From Sphingomonas sanxanigenens (GTDB lineage Bacteria > Pseudomonadota > Alphaproteobacteria > Sphingomonadales > Sphingomonadaceae), in the NCBI GenBank assembly GCA_003240855.1, contig QFNN01000005.1, positions 1-59,655 on the forward strand: DNA of 59,655 nt, read 5' to 3'. Positions within the stretch are counted from its first letter, which is position 1; each line of letters begins with the position of its first letter. Below, in pieces: positions 47,005 to 55,321 of the stretch. The position numbers and the translations under genes were made by a program. The notes below the pieces were generated by a model. The model saw only the letters and a list, made by a program, of their open reading frames with translations, was not told where the DNA came from and made no database searches.

Positions 47005-47607
47005 ATGCCTGTGGCCGCTGCCGCACCGGAAAGTCAGTCGAAGATCGCCGTGCCGGAGGATGTGGCGGAAGCCGTCCGCACGCTCATCCGCTGGGCCGGC
47101 GACGATCCCTCGCGTGAGGGCCTGATCGACACGCCCAAGCGCGTCGCGCGCGCCTGGCGGGAATATTGCCAGGGCTATGCCGAGGATCCGGCGATCCATC
47201 TCAGCCGCACGTTCGAGGAAGTGGGCGGCTATGACGAGATCGTGCTGCTGAAGGACATACCCTTCCAGTCGCACTGCGAACATCATATGGCGCCGATCAT
47301 CGGCAAGGCGCATATCGCCTATCTGCCGCGCGACCGCGTCGTCGGCATCTCGAAGCTGGCGCGCGTGCTCCACGGCTTCGCGCGGCGGCTGCAGGTGCAG
47401 GAACGCCTGACCGCCGAAGTCGCCAACTGCATCTGGGAGCATCTCCACCCGCATGGCGTTGCTGTGGTGATCGAGGCGAGCCACGCCTGCATGACCGCGC
47501 GCGGCGTCCGCACGCCGGGCGTCGGCATGGTCACCAGCCGCATGATGGGGGTGTTCCGCGACGACGAACGCAGCCGCAAGGAAGTGCTCGCGCTGATCAA
47601 CGGCTGA
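47005..47607 (+). CDS. folE: GTP cyclohydrolase I
   Basis: The 200-residue protein carries the FolE landmarks: zinc ligands C91 and H94 in FQSHCEHHMAPIIG and C162 in ASHACMTARGV, plus GISKLARVLHGFARRLQVQERLT and DTPKRVARAW. It converts GTP to dihydroneopterin triphosphate in tetrahydrofolate synthesis. The start at 47005 is preceded by AAGGGG; a GTG two codons later is possible. A bidirectional terminator separates it from the converging L9 gene. Confidence 0.95.
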   Translation: MPVAAAAPESQSKIAVPEDVAEAVRTLIRWAGDDPSREGLIDTPKRVARAWREYCQGYAEDPAIHLSRTFEEVGGYDEIVLLKDIPFQSHCEHHMAPIIGKAHIAYLPRDRVVGISKLARVLHGFARRLQVQERLTAEVANCIWEHLHPHGVAVVIEASHACMTARGVRTPGVGMVTSRMMGVFRDDERSRKEVLALING

Positions 47608-47722
47608 TTGCCGCACGAACATATGTTCGGGCTGAGCCCGTCGAAGCCCTTTCCGGCTTCTTCGTACGATGAGGAAGAATGGGGCTTCGGCCGGCTCGGG
47701 CCGAACGGGGCCGCACCAAAAG

Positions 47723-47762
47723 AAAAAGGCCGCGCAACCCCTGGGTCGCGCGGCCTTTTCTT
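47723..47762. terminator. Bidirectional terminator between folE and rplI
   Basis: AAAAGGCCGCGC and GCGCGGCCTTTT form a twelve-base stem with an inner ACCC/GGGT, flanked by A-rich and T-rich ends that work in both directions. It is nearly the same module as at 39098-39138. Confidence 0.88.
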
Positions 47763-47779
47763 GTCCGGTTCCGGAACGA

Positions 47780-48379
47780 TCAGGCTTCCGCCTGCTCGCC
47801 TTCCGATGCTTCCGGCTCGGCGACGATCGTGCCGGGCTCGGCGTTCGGATCGAAATCCTCGGTGAAGCCGGCTTCGTCCTTCTCGAACATTTCGGCCATC
47901 ACGTCGACGCCCTGCGCCTGCAGTTCGGCCTCTTCCGGCGAGCGGGCGACGTTGACCGAGACGTTGACCGACACCTCGGGGTGAAGGACGACCTTCACCT
48001 CATAGACGCCGATCGCCTTGATCGGACGATCGAGGATGATCTGGTTCTTGGCGACCTTCTTGCCGTCGGCGACCAGCAGTTCCGCGATGTCGCGCACCGA
48101 GACCGAGCCGTAGAGCTGGCCGGTGTTCGACGCCTGGCGGATCAGCGTGACCGACGCGCCGTCGACATTCTTCGACTCGGCGACCGCATTGTCGCGGCGC
48201 TTGGCGTTGTCGGCCTCGATCTGGGCGCGGTTGGCTTCAAAGACCTTGCGGTTGGCTTCGTTGGCGCGCAGCGCCTTCTTGCGCGGGAGAAGGAAATTGC
48301 GGGCGAAACCGGCCTTGACGTTCACGACGTCGCCGATCTGGCCCAGCTTCTCGACGCGCTCGAGCAGGATGACTTCCAT
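47780..48379 (-). CDS. rplI: 50S ribosomal protein L9
   Basis: The 199-residue protein starts MEVILLERVEKLGQIGDVVNVK, the L9 signature, with the central KVFEANRAQIEADNAKR helix and RQASNTGQLYGSVSVRDI. The length exceeds the usual 150 residues because of an acidic tail (about 165-199, rich in Glu and Ala). It is the last gene of the S6-S18-L9 operon. It binds 23S rRNA. Confidence 0.96.
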   Translation of the reverse strand: MEVILLERVEKLGQIGDVVNVKAGFARNFLLPRKKALRANEANRKVFEANRAQIEADNAKRRDNAVAESKNVDGASVTLIRQASNTGQLYGSVSVRDIAELLVADGKKVAKNQIILDRPIKAIGVYEVKVVLHPEVSVNVSVNVARSPEEAELQAQGVDVMAEMFEKDEAGFTEDFDPNAEPGTIVAEPEASEGEQAEA

Positions 48380-48392
48380 TTTCGGGCCCTCC

Positions 48393-48617
48393 TTATTTCA
48401 CGATGTAGGGGAGAAGCCCGATGTGACGGGCGCGCTTGATCGCCTGGGCGAGTTCGCGCTGCTTCTTGGCCGAAACCGCGGTGATGCGGCTCGGAACGAT
48501 CTTGCCGCGCTCAGAGACGAAGCCCTGAAGCAGCCGGACGTCCTTATAGTCGATCCGGGGCGCGTCCTTCGCGGAGAAGGGGCAGCTCTTGCGGCGGCGG
48601 AAAAACGGGCGTGCCAT
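48393..48617 (-). CDS. rpsR: 30S ribosomal protein S18
   Basis: The 74-residue protein has the typical MARPFFRRRKSCPFSAKDAP N-terminus and the RGKIVPSRITAVSAKKQRE segment. It binds S6 in the small subunit platform. It lies 15 bases after rpsF and 13 before rplI. Confidence 0.96.
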   Translation of the reverse strand: MARPFFRRRKSCPFSAKDAPRIDYKDVRLLQGFVSERGKIVPSRITAVSAKKQRELAQAIKRARHIGLLPYIVK

Positions 48618-48631
48618 GGTGCTGTTGCTCC

Positions 48632-49042
48632 TCAGATCTCGTCGCGGTCTTCACGGTCGCGGCGCGGGCGGTCGCCACGCTCGCCACGGTCCGGGCGGTC
48701 GCCGCGGCGGCCGTCGCGGTCGCTCTTGCGCATCATCACCGACGGGCCATTCTCGTGCGCGTCGACGCGGATGGTCATGTAGCGGATGACGTCCTCGTTG
48801 ATCGCGGTCTGGCGCTCCAGCTCGGCGACAACGCCGGCGGGGGCGTCGATGTCGAGCATCACATAGTGCGCCTTGCGGTTCTTGGCGATCCGGTAGGCCA
48901 GGCCGCGCAGGCCCCACGTCTCGGTCTTTACGACCTTGCCGTTATTGTCCTCGACGATCTTGGTGGCGGCTTCCGCCAGTGCGTCCACTTGCGCCTGCGC
49001 CAGATCCTGGCGCGCAAGGAACACATGCTCGTAAAGAGCCAT
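48632..49042 (-). CDS. rpsF: 30S ribosomal protein S6
   Basis: The start at MALYEHVFLARQDL (49042) follows GAGGTGAG. The 136-residue protein has the S6 ferredoxin-like core (about 1-95; KVVKTETWGLRGLAYRIAKN, AHYVMLDIDAP). A charged tail rich in Arg and Asp (about 105-136) follows, as often seen in alphaproteobacteria. It heads the operon with S18 and L9. Confidence 0.96.
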   Translation of the reverse strand: MALYEHVFLARQDLAQAQVDALAEAATKIVEDNNGKVVKTETWGLRGLAYRIAKNRKAHYVMLDIDAPAGVVAELERQTAINEDVIRYMTIRVDAHENGPSVMMRKSDRDGRRGDRPDRGERGDRPRRDREDRDEI

Positions 49043-49234
49043 GCAACTCACCTCTTCTTGGCCGATCGCTGACGCCGCCCCATGCGGACGCCCCTCCGGC
49101 TGTCGTTCAAAAAATATCGGGGGCAGAGAGAGACTCTCCACCCCGGACCGCGCGCCAATGACGGAAAGCGGGGCGGAAGGCAAGTGAAAACGGGCCCTGG
49201 GGCCGGACGGGAAGTCCCATCCCCTGGGTCTCTC

Positions 49235-49264
49235 CGCCATTGCGAGCGCAGCGAAGCAATGACG
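49235..49264. repeat. Dispersed palindromic repeat, copy E (short)
   Basis: CCATTGCGAGCGCAGCGAAG and GCAATGACGGG reproduce the left end of the full family copies, closing with an inverted end. It lies just past the 3' end of the acid phosphatase gene. Confidence 0.7.
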
Positions 49265-49277
49265 GGATCGCGGGGGC

Positions 49278-50054
49278 CTAGTTCACGAACTGCGCGACCA
49301 GCCTGGCTTCCTCCTCGCACCCGGTCGGCCTGGGCGTCGCGGGGTCGGCGCGCAGCTTTTCCATCTCCGCCTTCGCGGCGGCGAGGTCGGACTGGAAGGC
49401 GGGGACGGCCGCCACCGCCGCCAGCGTCGCCGCCGATGTCACGCGCCCGGCCTCGACCGCGCTGGCGTTGTGGACGCCGCAGATGATCCGGCTTTCGCCA
49501 AAGGCGCGCGCCCGCGCCATGATCGGCGTCGCGCGATCGGGGGCAAGCTGGGTCAGGATCACGCCCCAGGTCCAGCCCCAGGTCGTGTGGCCCGACGGAT
49601 AGTCGTAGCTGCCTTTAAGCTCCTCGGGATTCTGGCAGGTCCGCCCCTCGTCGATCTGGAAGGGGCGCAGGCGCTTGTTGGCGTTCTTGGCGATGCCCGA
49701 CTGAGTCGCGGTGTCGACGCCCGCCTTGCTGATCAGCATCAGCGTTCTGGGCGCGTTGGCCGGGGTCAGCGCGGCGCCCACGGCGCAACTGAAATCGCGC
49801 ATCATCGCGGGCGCGCTGTAATCGACATCGCTGGTCGCCAGCTTGCCGCGCGGCGTGTCGAGCAGCGGGCGCGTCTCCCTGAACACGCGGCGATCCGCCT
49901 CGTAGCGCGCGCTGCCCGGCTGCGGCGCGGGGGGCAGGACCTGCATGATGTCGAACGCGCCGGAAGTCAGATAGCCCGATCGCGCCTGCCCGATGACGAC
50001 GGCGGGCGTCGCCGCCAGCGCCCCGGCCATCGCCGCGATGATGATCCGTTTCAT
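49278..50054 (-). CDS. Secreted class A acid phosphatase (PAP2 type) with altered motif
   Basis: The start at 50054 follows GGGAGTGGGAT. The 258-residue protein has a signal peptide (MKRIIIAAMAGALAATPAVV) and the class A phosphatase motifs KNANKRLRPF, DYPSGHTTWGW and SRIICGVHNASAVEAGR. In the last block the H-x3-D position normally holds an Asp four residues after His (as in HWQSDVDAGR); here it is Ala. It would be a periplasmic phosphomonoesterase, if the Ala is tolerated. Confidence 0.85.
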   Translation of the reverse strand: MKRIIIAAMAGALAATPAVVIGQARSGYLTSGAFDIMQVLPPAPQPGSARYEADRRVFRETRPLLDTPRGKLATSDVDYSAPAMMRDFSCAVGAALTPANAPRTLMLISKAGVDTATQSGIAKNANKRLRPFQIDEGRTCQNPEELKGSYDYPSGHTTWGWTWGVILTQLAPDRATPIMARARAFGESRIICGVHNASAVEAGRVTSAATLAAVAAVPAFQSDLAAAKAEMEKLRADPATPRPTGCEEEARLVAQFVN

Positions 50055-50165
50055 ATCCCCACTCCCGAACAACGGCTTAAGCGACGACTCTTGTCAGCGC
50101 GCGCCGCTGTTTCTAGGCGAGTGCGCTTCGGACGCCAGAGGCAAGTTGCCGAGAGGATATATAGA

Positions 50166-51101
50166 ATGCGAGCTTTCATCTTCCCCGGTCAGGGCAGCCA
50201 GGCGGTCGGCATGGGCAAGGCCCTGGCCGAGGCCAGCCCCGTCGCGCGCGAGCTGTTTCAGGAAGTCGACGAGGCGCTGGGGCAGAATCTGTTTCGCCTG
50301 ATGAGCGAGGGGCCGGAGGAAGAGCTGACGCTGACCGCCAACGCCCAGCCCGCGATCATGGCCAACGCCGTCGCGACGCTGCGCGTGCTGGAAAAGGAAG
50401 GCGGGATCAGCCTCGCCGCCAAGGCCGATTTCGTCGCCGGCCACTCGCTCGGCGAATATAGCGCGCTGTGCGCCGCCGGCGCGCTCGACGTGGCGACCAC
50501 CGCGCGGCTGCTGCGCACGCGCGGGCAGGCGATGCAGGCGGCGGTGCCGGTGGGCGAGGGTGCGATGGCCGCCCTGCTCGGCGCCGATCTCGAAAAGGCG
50601 CGCGCCATTGCGGAAGCCGCGGCCGAAGGGCAGGTCTGCACCGTCGCCAACGACAATGATCCCTCGCAGGTCGTGATTTCCGGCCACCGCGCCGCGATCG
50701 AGCGCGCCGTTCCGCTGGCGAAGGAAATGGGCGCTAAGCGCGCCGTGCTGCTGCCCGTTTCGGCGCCGTTCCACTGCCCGCTGATGCAGCCCGCCGCCGA
50801 TGCGATGGCTGCGGCGCTGGCGGGCGTCACGCTGCGCGCGCCGCTCGTCCCGGTTTTCGCCAACGTCACTGCCGCCCCGGTCGTCGATCCCGACGCGATC
50901 CGCCGCCTGCTCGTCGAACAGGTGACGGGAATGGTCCGCTGGCGCGAAAGCGTTCTGGCGATGCAGGCGGCCGGCGTCGCGCGTTTCGTCGAGTTCGGCG
51001 GCAAGGTGCTTGCCCCGATGGTCAAGCGCATCGCTCCTGACGTCGAGACGACGAGCGTGGTGACGATGGACGATATCGAAGCGCTCGCGAAGGCGCTGTA
51101 G
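50166..51101 (+). CDS. fabD: Malonyl-CoA:ACP transacylase
   Basis: The 311-residue protein begins MRAFIFPGQGSQAVGMGKAL, has catalytic S94 in AGHSLGEYSA and H203 in SAPFHCPLM, and shows VANDNDPSQVVISGH. It loads malonyl onto acyl carrier protein. It is followed by the GxxExxY cassette, which separates it from fabG. The ATG is after a GAGGATATATAGA ribosome-binding stretch. The frame upstream is antisense to the phosphatase and not used. Confidence 0.96.
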   Translation: MRAFIFPGQGSQAVGMGKALAEASPVARELFQEVDEALGQNLFRLMSEGPEEELTLTANAQPAIMANAVATLRVLEKEGGISLAAKADFVAGHSLGEYSALCAAGALDVATTARLLRTRGQAMQAAVPVGEGAMAALLGADLEKARAIAEAAAEGQVCTVANDNDPSQVVISGHRAAIERAVPLAKEMGAKRAVLLPVSAPFHCPLMQPAADAMAAALAGVTLRAPLVPVFANVTAAPVVDPDAIRRLLVEQVTGMVRWRESVLAMQAAGVARFVEFGGKVLAPMVKRIAPDVETTSVVTMDDIEALAKAL

Positions 51102-51109
51102 GGATAGGC

Positions 51110-51553
51110 TCACGCGAAGGCGCGGAGACGCGGAGGATTGACGCTTGGTCGATGTGGACCGGATCAGTGGTGACGTGCTGGATGTGGCTCTGGCGCTTCA
51201 TCGGGATCTCGGCCCCGGCTTGCTTGAAGGCGTCTATGAAACCATCCTTGCCGCCAAGCTGGAGCGATTGGGCTACAAGGTCGACCGGCAGAAGCCGATC
51301 GACATCCAGTATGATGGATTGTGTTTCGATGCGGCGTTCAGGGTCGATCTGCTCGTCGACGACCGGTTGATCGTCGAGATCAAATCGGTCGCGCAGATCA
51401 ACGGCGCTCATGCGAAGCAACTGCTCACCTATTTGCGCCTGACCCGGCAGCCCGTCGGGCTGCTGATCAATTTCGGCGGTGCGACACTCAAGGAAGGCGT
51501 GCGTCGCATCGTCAATGATTATAAGCCCTCCGCGTCTTCGCGCCTCCGCGTGA
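51110..51553. mobile_element. GxxExxY cassette bounded by 27-bp inverted repeats
   Basis: The 27-base arms at 51110-51136 and 51527-51553 are inverted and match at 25 of 27 positions. Each arm is three units of eight bases (ACGCGAAG, GCGCGGAG, ACGCGGAG on the left). Between them is one gene, the GxxExxY protein at 51145. The right arm codes for its last residues. The segment sits between fabD and fabG, where the family operon normally has no gene. No transposase is present. I infer a small mobile or selfish element. Confidence 0.75.
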
Positions 51554-51567
51554 ACCAACAATCATAG
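51145..51567 (+). CDS. GxxExxY family PD-(D/E)XK nuclease-like protein
   Basis: The start is TTG, eight bases after GGAGG. The 140-residue protein contains GxxExxY as G25-LL-E28-GV-Y31 (GLLEGVYE) and a nuclease-like D68...E78-x-K80 (FRVDLLV, LIVEIKS). KSVAQINGAHAKQLLTYLRL and GLLINFGG follow, the GxxExxY family signature (PDDEXK_3 superfamily). The C-terminal part (SASSRLRVNQQS) is encoded by the right inverted repeat. It is inserted between fabD and fabG. Activity is unproven; by family it is a putative nuclease. Confidence 0.88.
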   Translation: MVDVDRISGDVLDVALALHRDLGPGLLEGVYETILAAKLERLGYKVDRQKPIDIQYDGLCFDAAFRVDLLVDDRLIVEIKSVAQINGAHAKQLLTYLRLTRQPVGLLINFGGATLKEGVRRIVNDYKPSASSRLRVNQQS

Positions 51568-51583
51568 ATCAGGAAATCCGCAT

Positions 51584-52324
51584 ATGTTCGATCTTACAGG
51601 CATGACCGCGCTGGTCACCGGCGCTTCGGGCGGCATCGGTTCCGCGATCGCCGAGGCGCTGGCGGCGCAGGGTGCGCGGCTCGTCGTCTCGGGCTCCAAC
51701 GCGGCCAAGCTCGCGGCCTATCGCGATACGCTGGGCGGCGATCATGTCGCCATCGCCTGCGATCTGGGCGACGGGGCGGCGGTCGACGGCCTCGTCCCTG
51801 CCGCCGTCGATGCGCTGGGCGGCAAGCTCGACATCCTCGTCAACAATGCCGGCGTCACGCGCGATAATCTGGCGATGCGGATGAAGGACGACGAATGGGA
51901 TCAGGTGATCCGCGTCAACCTGGAGGCTGCGTTCCGCCTCTGCCGCGCCGCCGCCAGGCCGATGATGAAGGCGCGTTTCGGCCGCATCGTCTCGATCACC
52001 TCGGTGGTCGGCGCGACTGGCAATCCGGGGCAGGCCAATTATGCCGCGTCCAAGGCCGGGCTGGTCGGCATGTCCAAGGCGCTGGCGCAGGAACTGGCGA
52101 GTCGGGGCATAACGGTCAACTGCGTCGCGCCGGGCTTCATCCGTTCGGCGATGACCGACGCGCTGAACGATCAGCAGAAGGCGGCGATTCTGGCCAAAAT
52201 CCCGGCGGGCGATCTCGGCGCCGGTGCGGATGTCGCCGCCGCCGTCGCCTATCTCGCCAGCCGCGAAGCAGGCTACGTCACCGGCCAGACGCTCCACGTC
52301 AATGGCGGGATGGCGATGATCTAG
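51584..52324 (+). CDS. fabG: 3-oxoacyl-ACP reductase
   Basis: The 246-residue protein has the Rossmann loop VTGASGGIGSAIAEA, NNAGVTRDN and catalytic S140, Y153, K157 (QANYAASKAG), with the usual VNCVAPGFI and GQTLHVNGGMAMI end. It reduces 3-ketoacyl-ACP with NADPH. It lies about 30 bases from the right arm of the GxxExxY cassette and its stop overlaps that of the reversed GT87 gene by four bases. Confidence 0.96.
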   Translation: MFDLTGMTALVTGASGGIGSAIAEALAAQGARLVVSGSNAAKLAAYRDTLGGDHVAIACDLGDGAAVDGLVPAAVDALGGKLDILVNNAGVTRDNLAMRMKDDEWDQVIRVNLEAAFRLCRAAARPMMKARFGRIVSITSVVGATGNPGQANYAASKAGLVGMSKALAQELASRGITVNCVAPGFIRSAMTDALNDQQKAAILAKIPAGDLGAGADVAAAVAYLASREAGYVTGQTLHVNGGMAMI

Positions 52325-53547
52325 GCCAGGGTGCGCGCCTTGTCCCCTTTGCCGGGGATGAGGCGCGCCGCATCCATCGCCCATCCCCGGCGCATCGCCA
52401 GCGCGAACAGCGCGGCGGTCGCCAGCCAGTCGATGGGAACGAGCGTCGTCTCGGCAATCTGCCGTCCGGCGAGCGGCGCGAGATAGGCGAGGGCGAGCAG
52501 GCTCTTCTCATAGGGCAGCCAGCCGCGCGCCCGCGCATCGGCGACAAGGAACAGGATCGCGCCGCCCGCGATCACCAGATCATAATCGAGCACATAGGGC
52601 GTCGACAGCAGCGCCGCCGCGCAGACCGCCGCCCCGCGCACCGCCGGGCTCGCCCAGCGCGCCGCCGCAGCCGCGCCCGCGATCGCCAGCGCCGTGACGC
52701 AGCCCTGCACGGCGTAAGCGAGCGAGACGGGCGCACCCAGCGCGCGCGCCGCCGAAAAGGCCGAAACGATCTTGGCCCAGCCTGTCTGCCCCTGTTCGAT
52801 GACGATGCTGCGCGTCAGCGGCAGCGAATCGATGAAGGCCTGCCACACCGGCCAGCCCCACAGCAGCATCGTGGCCGCGACCAGCGTGAGCGCCGCCGCC
52901 GCCGCGCCTGCGACCGCGCGCCACTCGCCCGCCGCCAGCAGGACGACGGGCAGCAGCAGCGCGAATTGCGGTTTGTAGGCGAGGCAGCCGAGCAGCAGCC
53001 CGGCGGCGATCGGCCGGCGGTCGAGCAGCCAGAGTCCGCCGCTCAGCAGGCTCGCCGTCAGAAAGGCGTTCTGCCCGTGCCCCAGGCAGACGAAGGTCGC
53101 GGGGGCGGCGAGCGCGGCGAGGATCGTCGCGCGTCCCGGCGCGATCCGCGTCGCCGTCGCCACGGCTGCGCCCAGCGTCGCGGCCTGCCACAGTGCGAGC
53201 GCGGCGAGATAGGGCAGCAGCGCCAGCGGCGCGGCGACCAGCAGGAAGGGCGGCGGATAGTGCCAGCCATAGAAAGGCACGTCCTTCGCGCCGTGGATCG
53301 TCTGCTGCACGGCGTAATGATCGGGCCAGCTCCACGCGGCGGCGGCGCGGCCCTGATCCGCCATGACGCCTGCGGCATAGACATTGGAGAAATCGGTGCC
53401 GATCGGCCGGCCCATCGCGTCGAGCGTGCCGTGCGCGCCGATCAGCAAAATGGCGTAGGACAGGATCGTCGCGGCGATCAGCAGCAGGCAGACCACCTGT
53501 GTCCGCCTTTCGCTCACCCATGCGCCATTTTGCCAGATTTCCCGCAT
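52321..53547 (-). CDS. GT87/DUF2029-type membrane glycosyltransferase
   Basis: The 408-residue protein is strongly hydrophobic with about ten membrane segments, beginning VVCLLLIAATILSYAILLIG. The DUF2029 features are an early loop Asp (MGRPIGTDFSNVYAAG) and the tryptophan/tyrosine-rich VPFYGWHYPPPFLLVAAPLAL. The family uses polyprenyl-phosphate sugar donors on the outer face of the membrane. It is reversed relative to the fab genes and its 3' end overlaps fabG by four bases, so it is an insertion between fabG and acpP in this lineage. Confidence 0.82.
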   Translation of the reverse strand: MREIWQNGAWVSERRTQVVCLLLIAATILSYAILLIGAHGTLDAMGRPIGTDFSNVYAAGVMADQGRAAAAWSWPDHYAVQQTIHGAKDVPFYGWHYPPPFLLVAAPLALLPYLAALALWQAATLGAAVATATRIAPGRATILAALAAPATFVCLGHGQNAFLTASLLSGGLWLLDRRPIAAGLLLGCLAYKPQFALLLPVVLLAAGEWRAVAGAAAAALTLVAATMLLWGWPVWQAFIDSLPLTRSIVIEQGQTGWAKIVSAFSAARALGAPVSLAYAVQGCVTALAIAGAAAAARWASPAVRGAAVCAAALLSTPYVLDYDLVIAGGAILFLVADARARGWLPYEKSLLALAYLAPLAGRQIAETTLVPIDWLATAALFALAMRRGWAMDAARLIPGKGDKARTLA

Positions 53548-53678
53548 TTGCGTGTTTCTGGCACGATCCGGCCTATCAAAGTCCTAATGCTGGGGATGGC
53601 TCCCTCTTGCCAACGGGCCGCAGGCGCGGCTAGGGCAGTCGGCGAACAACAATCCCTCAATCGAATGGGAAGAAGAAT

Positions 53679-53915
53679 ATGAGCGAGACCGCCGACCGGG
53701 TTAAGAAGATCGTTGTCGAGCATCTCGGCGTCGAAGCCGACAAGGTGACCGAGGACGCGAGCTTTATCGACGATCTGGGTGCGGACAGCCTCGACATCGT
53801 CGAACTGGTGATGGCGTTCGAGGAAGAGTTCGGGGTCGAGATCCCGGACGACGCCGCCGAGAAGATTGCGACCGTCAAGGATGCGATCACCTATATCGAC
53901 AGCAACAAGGGCTGA
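53679..53915 (+). CDS. acpP: Acyl carrier protein
   Basis: The 78-residue acidic protein carries S37 in the DSLD phosphopantetheine motif (LGADSLDIVELVMAFEEEFG) and the EIPDDAAEKIATVKDAI end. It shuttles fatty acyl chains. The gene has its own terminators downstream, which allow a high yield relative to fabF. GGGAAGAAGAAT precedes the ATG. Confidence 0.97.
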   Translation: MSETADRVKKIVVEHLGVEADKVTEDASFIDDLGADSLDIVELVMAFEEEFGVEIPDDAAEKIATVKDAITYIDSNKG

Positions 53916-53923
53916 GCTTGACG

Positions 53924-53946
53924 GCGATTCCCCGCAGGGGAATCGC
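53924..53946 (+). terminator. Hairpin after acpP
   Basis: GCGATTCCCC and GGGGAATCGC form a ten-base perfect stem with a three-base loop, nine bases after the acpP stop. There is no T run after it, so it may be a processing or stabilising hairpin of the short acpP transcript. Confidence 0.55.
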
Positions 53947-53972
53947 GACAGATCGAGCCGCTTTTCGTGATT

Positions 53973-54015
53973 AACGGCTCCCCGACCCGGGAAATACGGG
54001 GCCGGGGAGCCGTTT
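53973..54015 (+). terminator. Large hairpin, terminator or attenuator between acpP and fabF
   Basis: AACGGCTCCCCG and CGGGGAGCCGTT form a twelve-base stem with an inner structured loop, followed by a short T run. It lies 30 bases before the fabF start. It fits partial termination giving more acpP than fabF mRNA. Confidence 0.7.
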
Positions 54016-54045
54016 CGCTATTGGATGAACTGGAGAAGGCCAGCC

Positions 54046-55305
54046 ATGCGCCGTGTCGTCGTAACCGGACTTGGTCTCGTCACCCCTTTGGGCGCCGATG
54101 TCGAGACTGCGTGGAAAAACATCATCGAATCGAAATCGGGCGCAGGCACGATCACGCGATTCGATGCCACGGACTATGCGTGCCGCATCGCCTGTGAGGT
54201 GAAGCCGGCGGATCACGCCTATGGCTTCGATGCGGGCAAGCGCGTCGACCACAAGGTCCAGCGTCAGGTCGATCCCTTCATCATCTATGGCATCGACGCC
54301 GCCGGCCAGGCGATCGAGGATGCCGGCCTGCTCGATATGACCGAGGCCGAGCGTTTCCGGGCTGGCTGCTCGATCGGCGCGGGCATCGGCGGCCTTCCGG
54401 GCATCGAGAGCGAGTCGATCGTGCTCTACGAAAAGGGGCCGCGCCGCGTGTCCCCGCATTTCGTGCACGGCCGCCTCATCAACCTCATTTCGGGCCAGGT
54501 GCAGATCAAATACGGCCTGATGGGGCCGAACCATGCGGTCGTCACCGCCTGCTCGACGGGCGCGCATTCGATCGGCGACGCCGCACGGATGATCGCGCTC
54601 GACGATGCCGACGTGATGCTTGCGGGCGGCGCCGAAGGCGCGATCTGCCCGATCGGCATTGCCGGCTTCTCGCAGGCGCGCGCGCTGTCGACGGGTTTCA
54701 ACGACGCGCCCGAAAAGGCCAGCCGCCCCTATGATCGCGACCGCGACGGTTTCGTCATGGGCGAAGGCGCGGGCGTCGTCGTGCTTGAGGAATATGAGCG
54801 GGCGAAGGCGCGCGGCGCGAAAATCTATGCCGAGGTCGTGGGCTACGGCCTGTCGGGCGACGCCTATCACGTCACCGCCCCGCATCCCCAAGGCTCGGGC
54901 GCGTTCCGCTCGATGGAAATGGCGATGAAGAAATCGGGCCTCTCGCTCGACGACATCGACTATATCAACGCCCACGGCACCTCGACCCCGCTGGGCGACG
55001 AGCTTGAGCTGGGCGCGGTCCGCCGCCTGTTCGGCAGCGCGCTCGACGGTCTGTCCATGTCGTCGACCAAATCGGCGATCGGGCATCTGCTCGGCGGCGC
55101 GGGCGCGGTCGAGACGATCTTCTGCATCCTCGCGATGCGCGACCAGATCGTCCCGCCGACGCTCAACCTCGACAATCCGAGCGAGAATTGCGCGGGCGTC
55201 GATCTCGTGCCGCATGTCGCGAAGAAGCGTCAGGTGCGCGCGGTGCTCAACAACAGCTTCGGCTTCGGTGGCACCAACGCCAGCCTGGTGCTGAAGGCGC
55301 TCTAA
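54046..55305 (+). CDS. fabF: 3-oxoacyl-ACP synthase II
   Basis: The start at MRRVVVTGLGLVTPLG follows GGAGAAGG; an ATG at 54025 adds seven residues without a site. The 419-residue protein has the condensing triad C169 (VTACSTGAHS), H310 (INAHGTSTPLGD) and H347 (KSAIGHLLGG). It elongates acyl-ACP with malonyl-ACP. It follows acpP across a hairpin and is 16 bases ahead of mltG. Confidence 0.96.
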   Translation: MRRVVVTGLGLVTPLGADVETAWKNIIESKSGAGTITRFDATDYACRIACEVKPADHAYGFDAGKRVDHKVQRQVDPFIIYGIDAAGQAIEDAGLLDMTEAERFRAGCSIGAGIGGLPGIESESIVLYEKGPRRVSPHFVHGRLINLISGQVQIKYGLMGPNHAVVTACSTGAHSIGDAARMIALDDADVMLAGGAEGAICPIGIAGFSQARALSTGFNDAPEKASRPYDRDRDGFVMGEGAGVVVLEEYERAKARGAKIYAEVVGYGLSGDAYHVTAPHPQGSGAFRSMEMAMKKSGLSLDDIDYINAHGTSTPLGDELELGAVRRLFGSALDGLSMSSTKSAIGHLLGGAGAVETIFCILAMRDQIVPPTLNLDNPSENCAGVDLVPHVAKKRQVRAVLNNSFGFGGTNASLVLKAL

Positions 55306-55321
55306 AAAGGCCCACCCCCCC

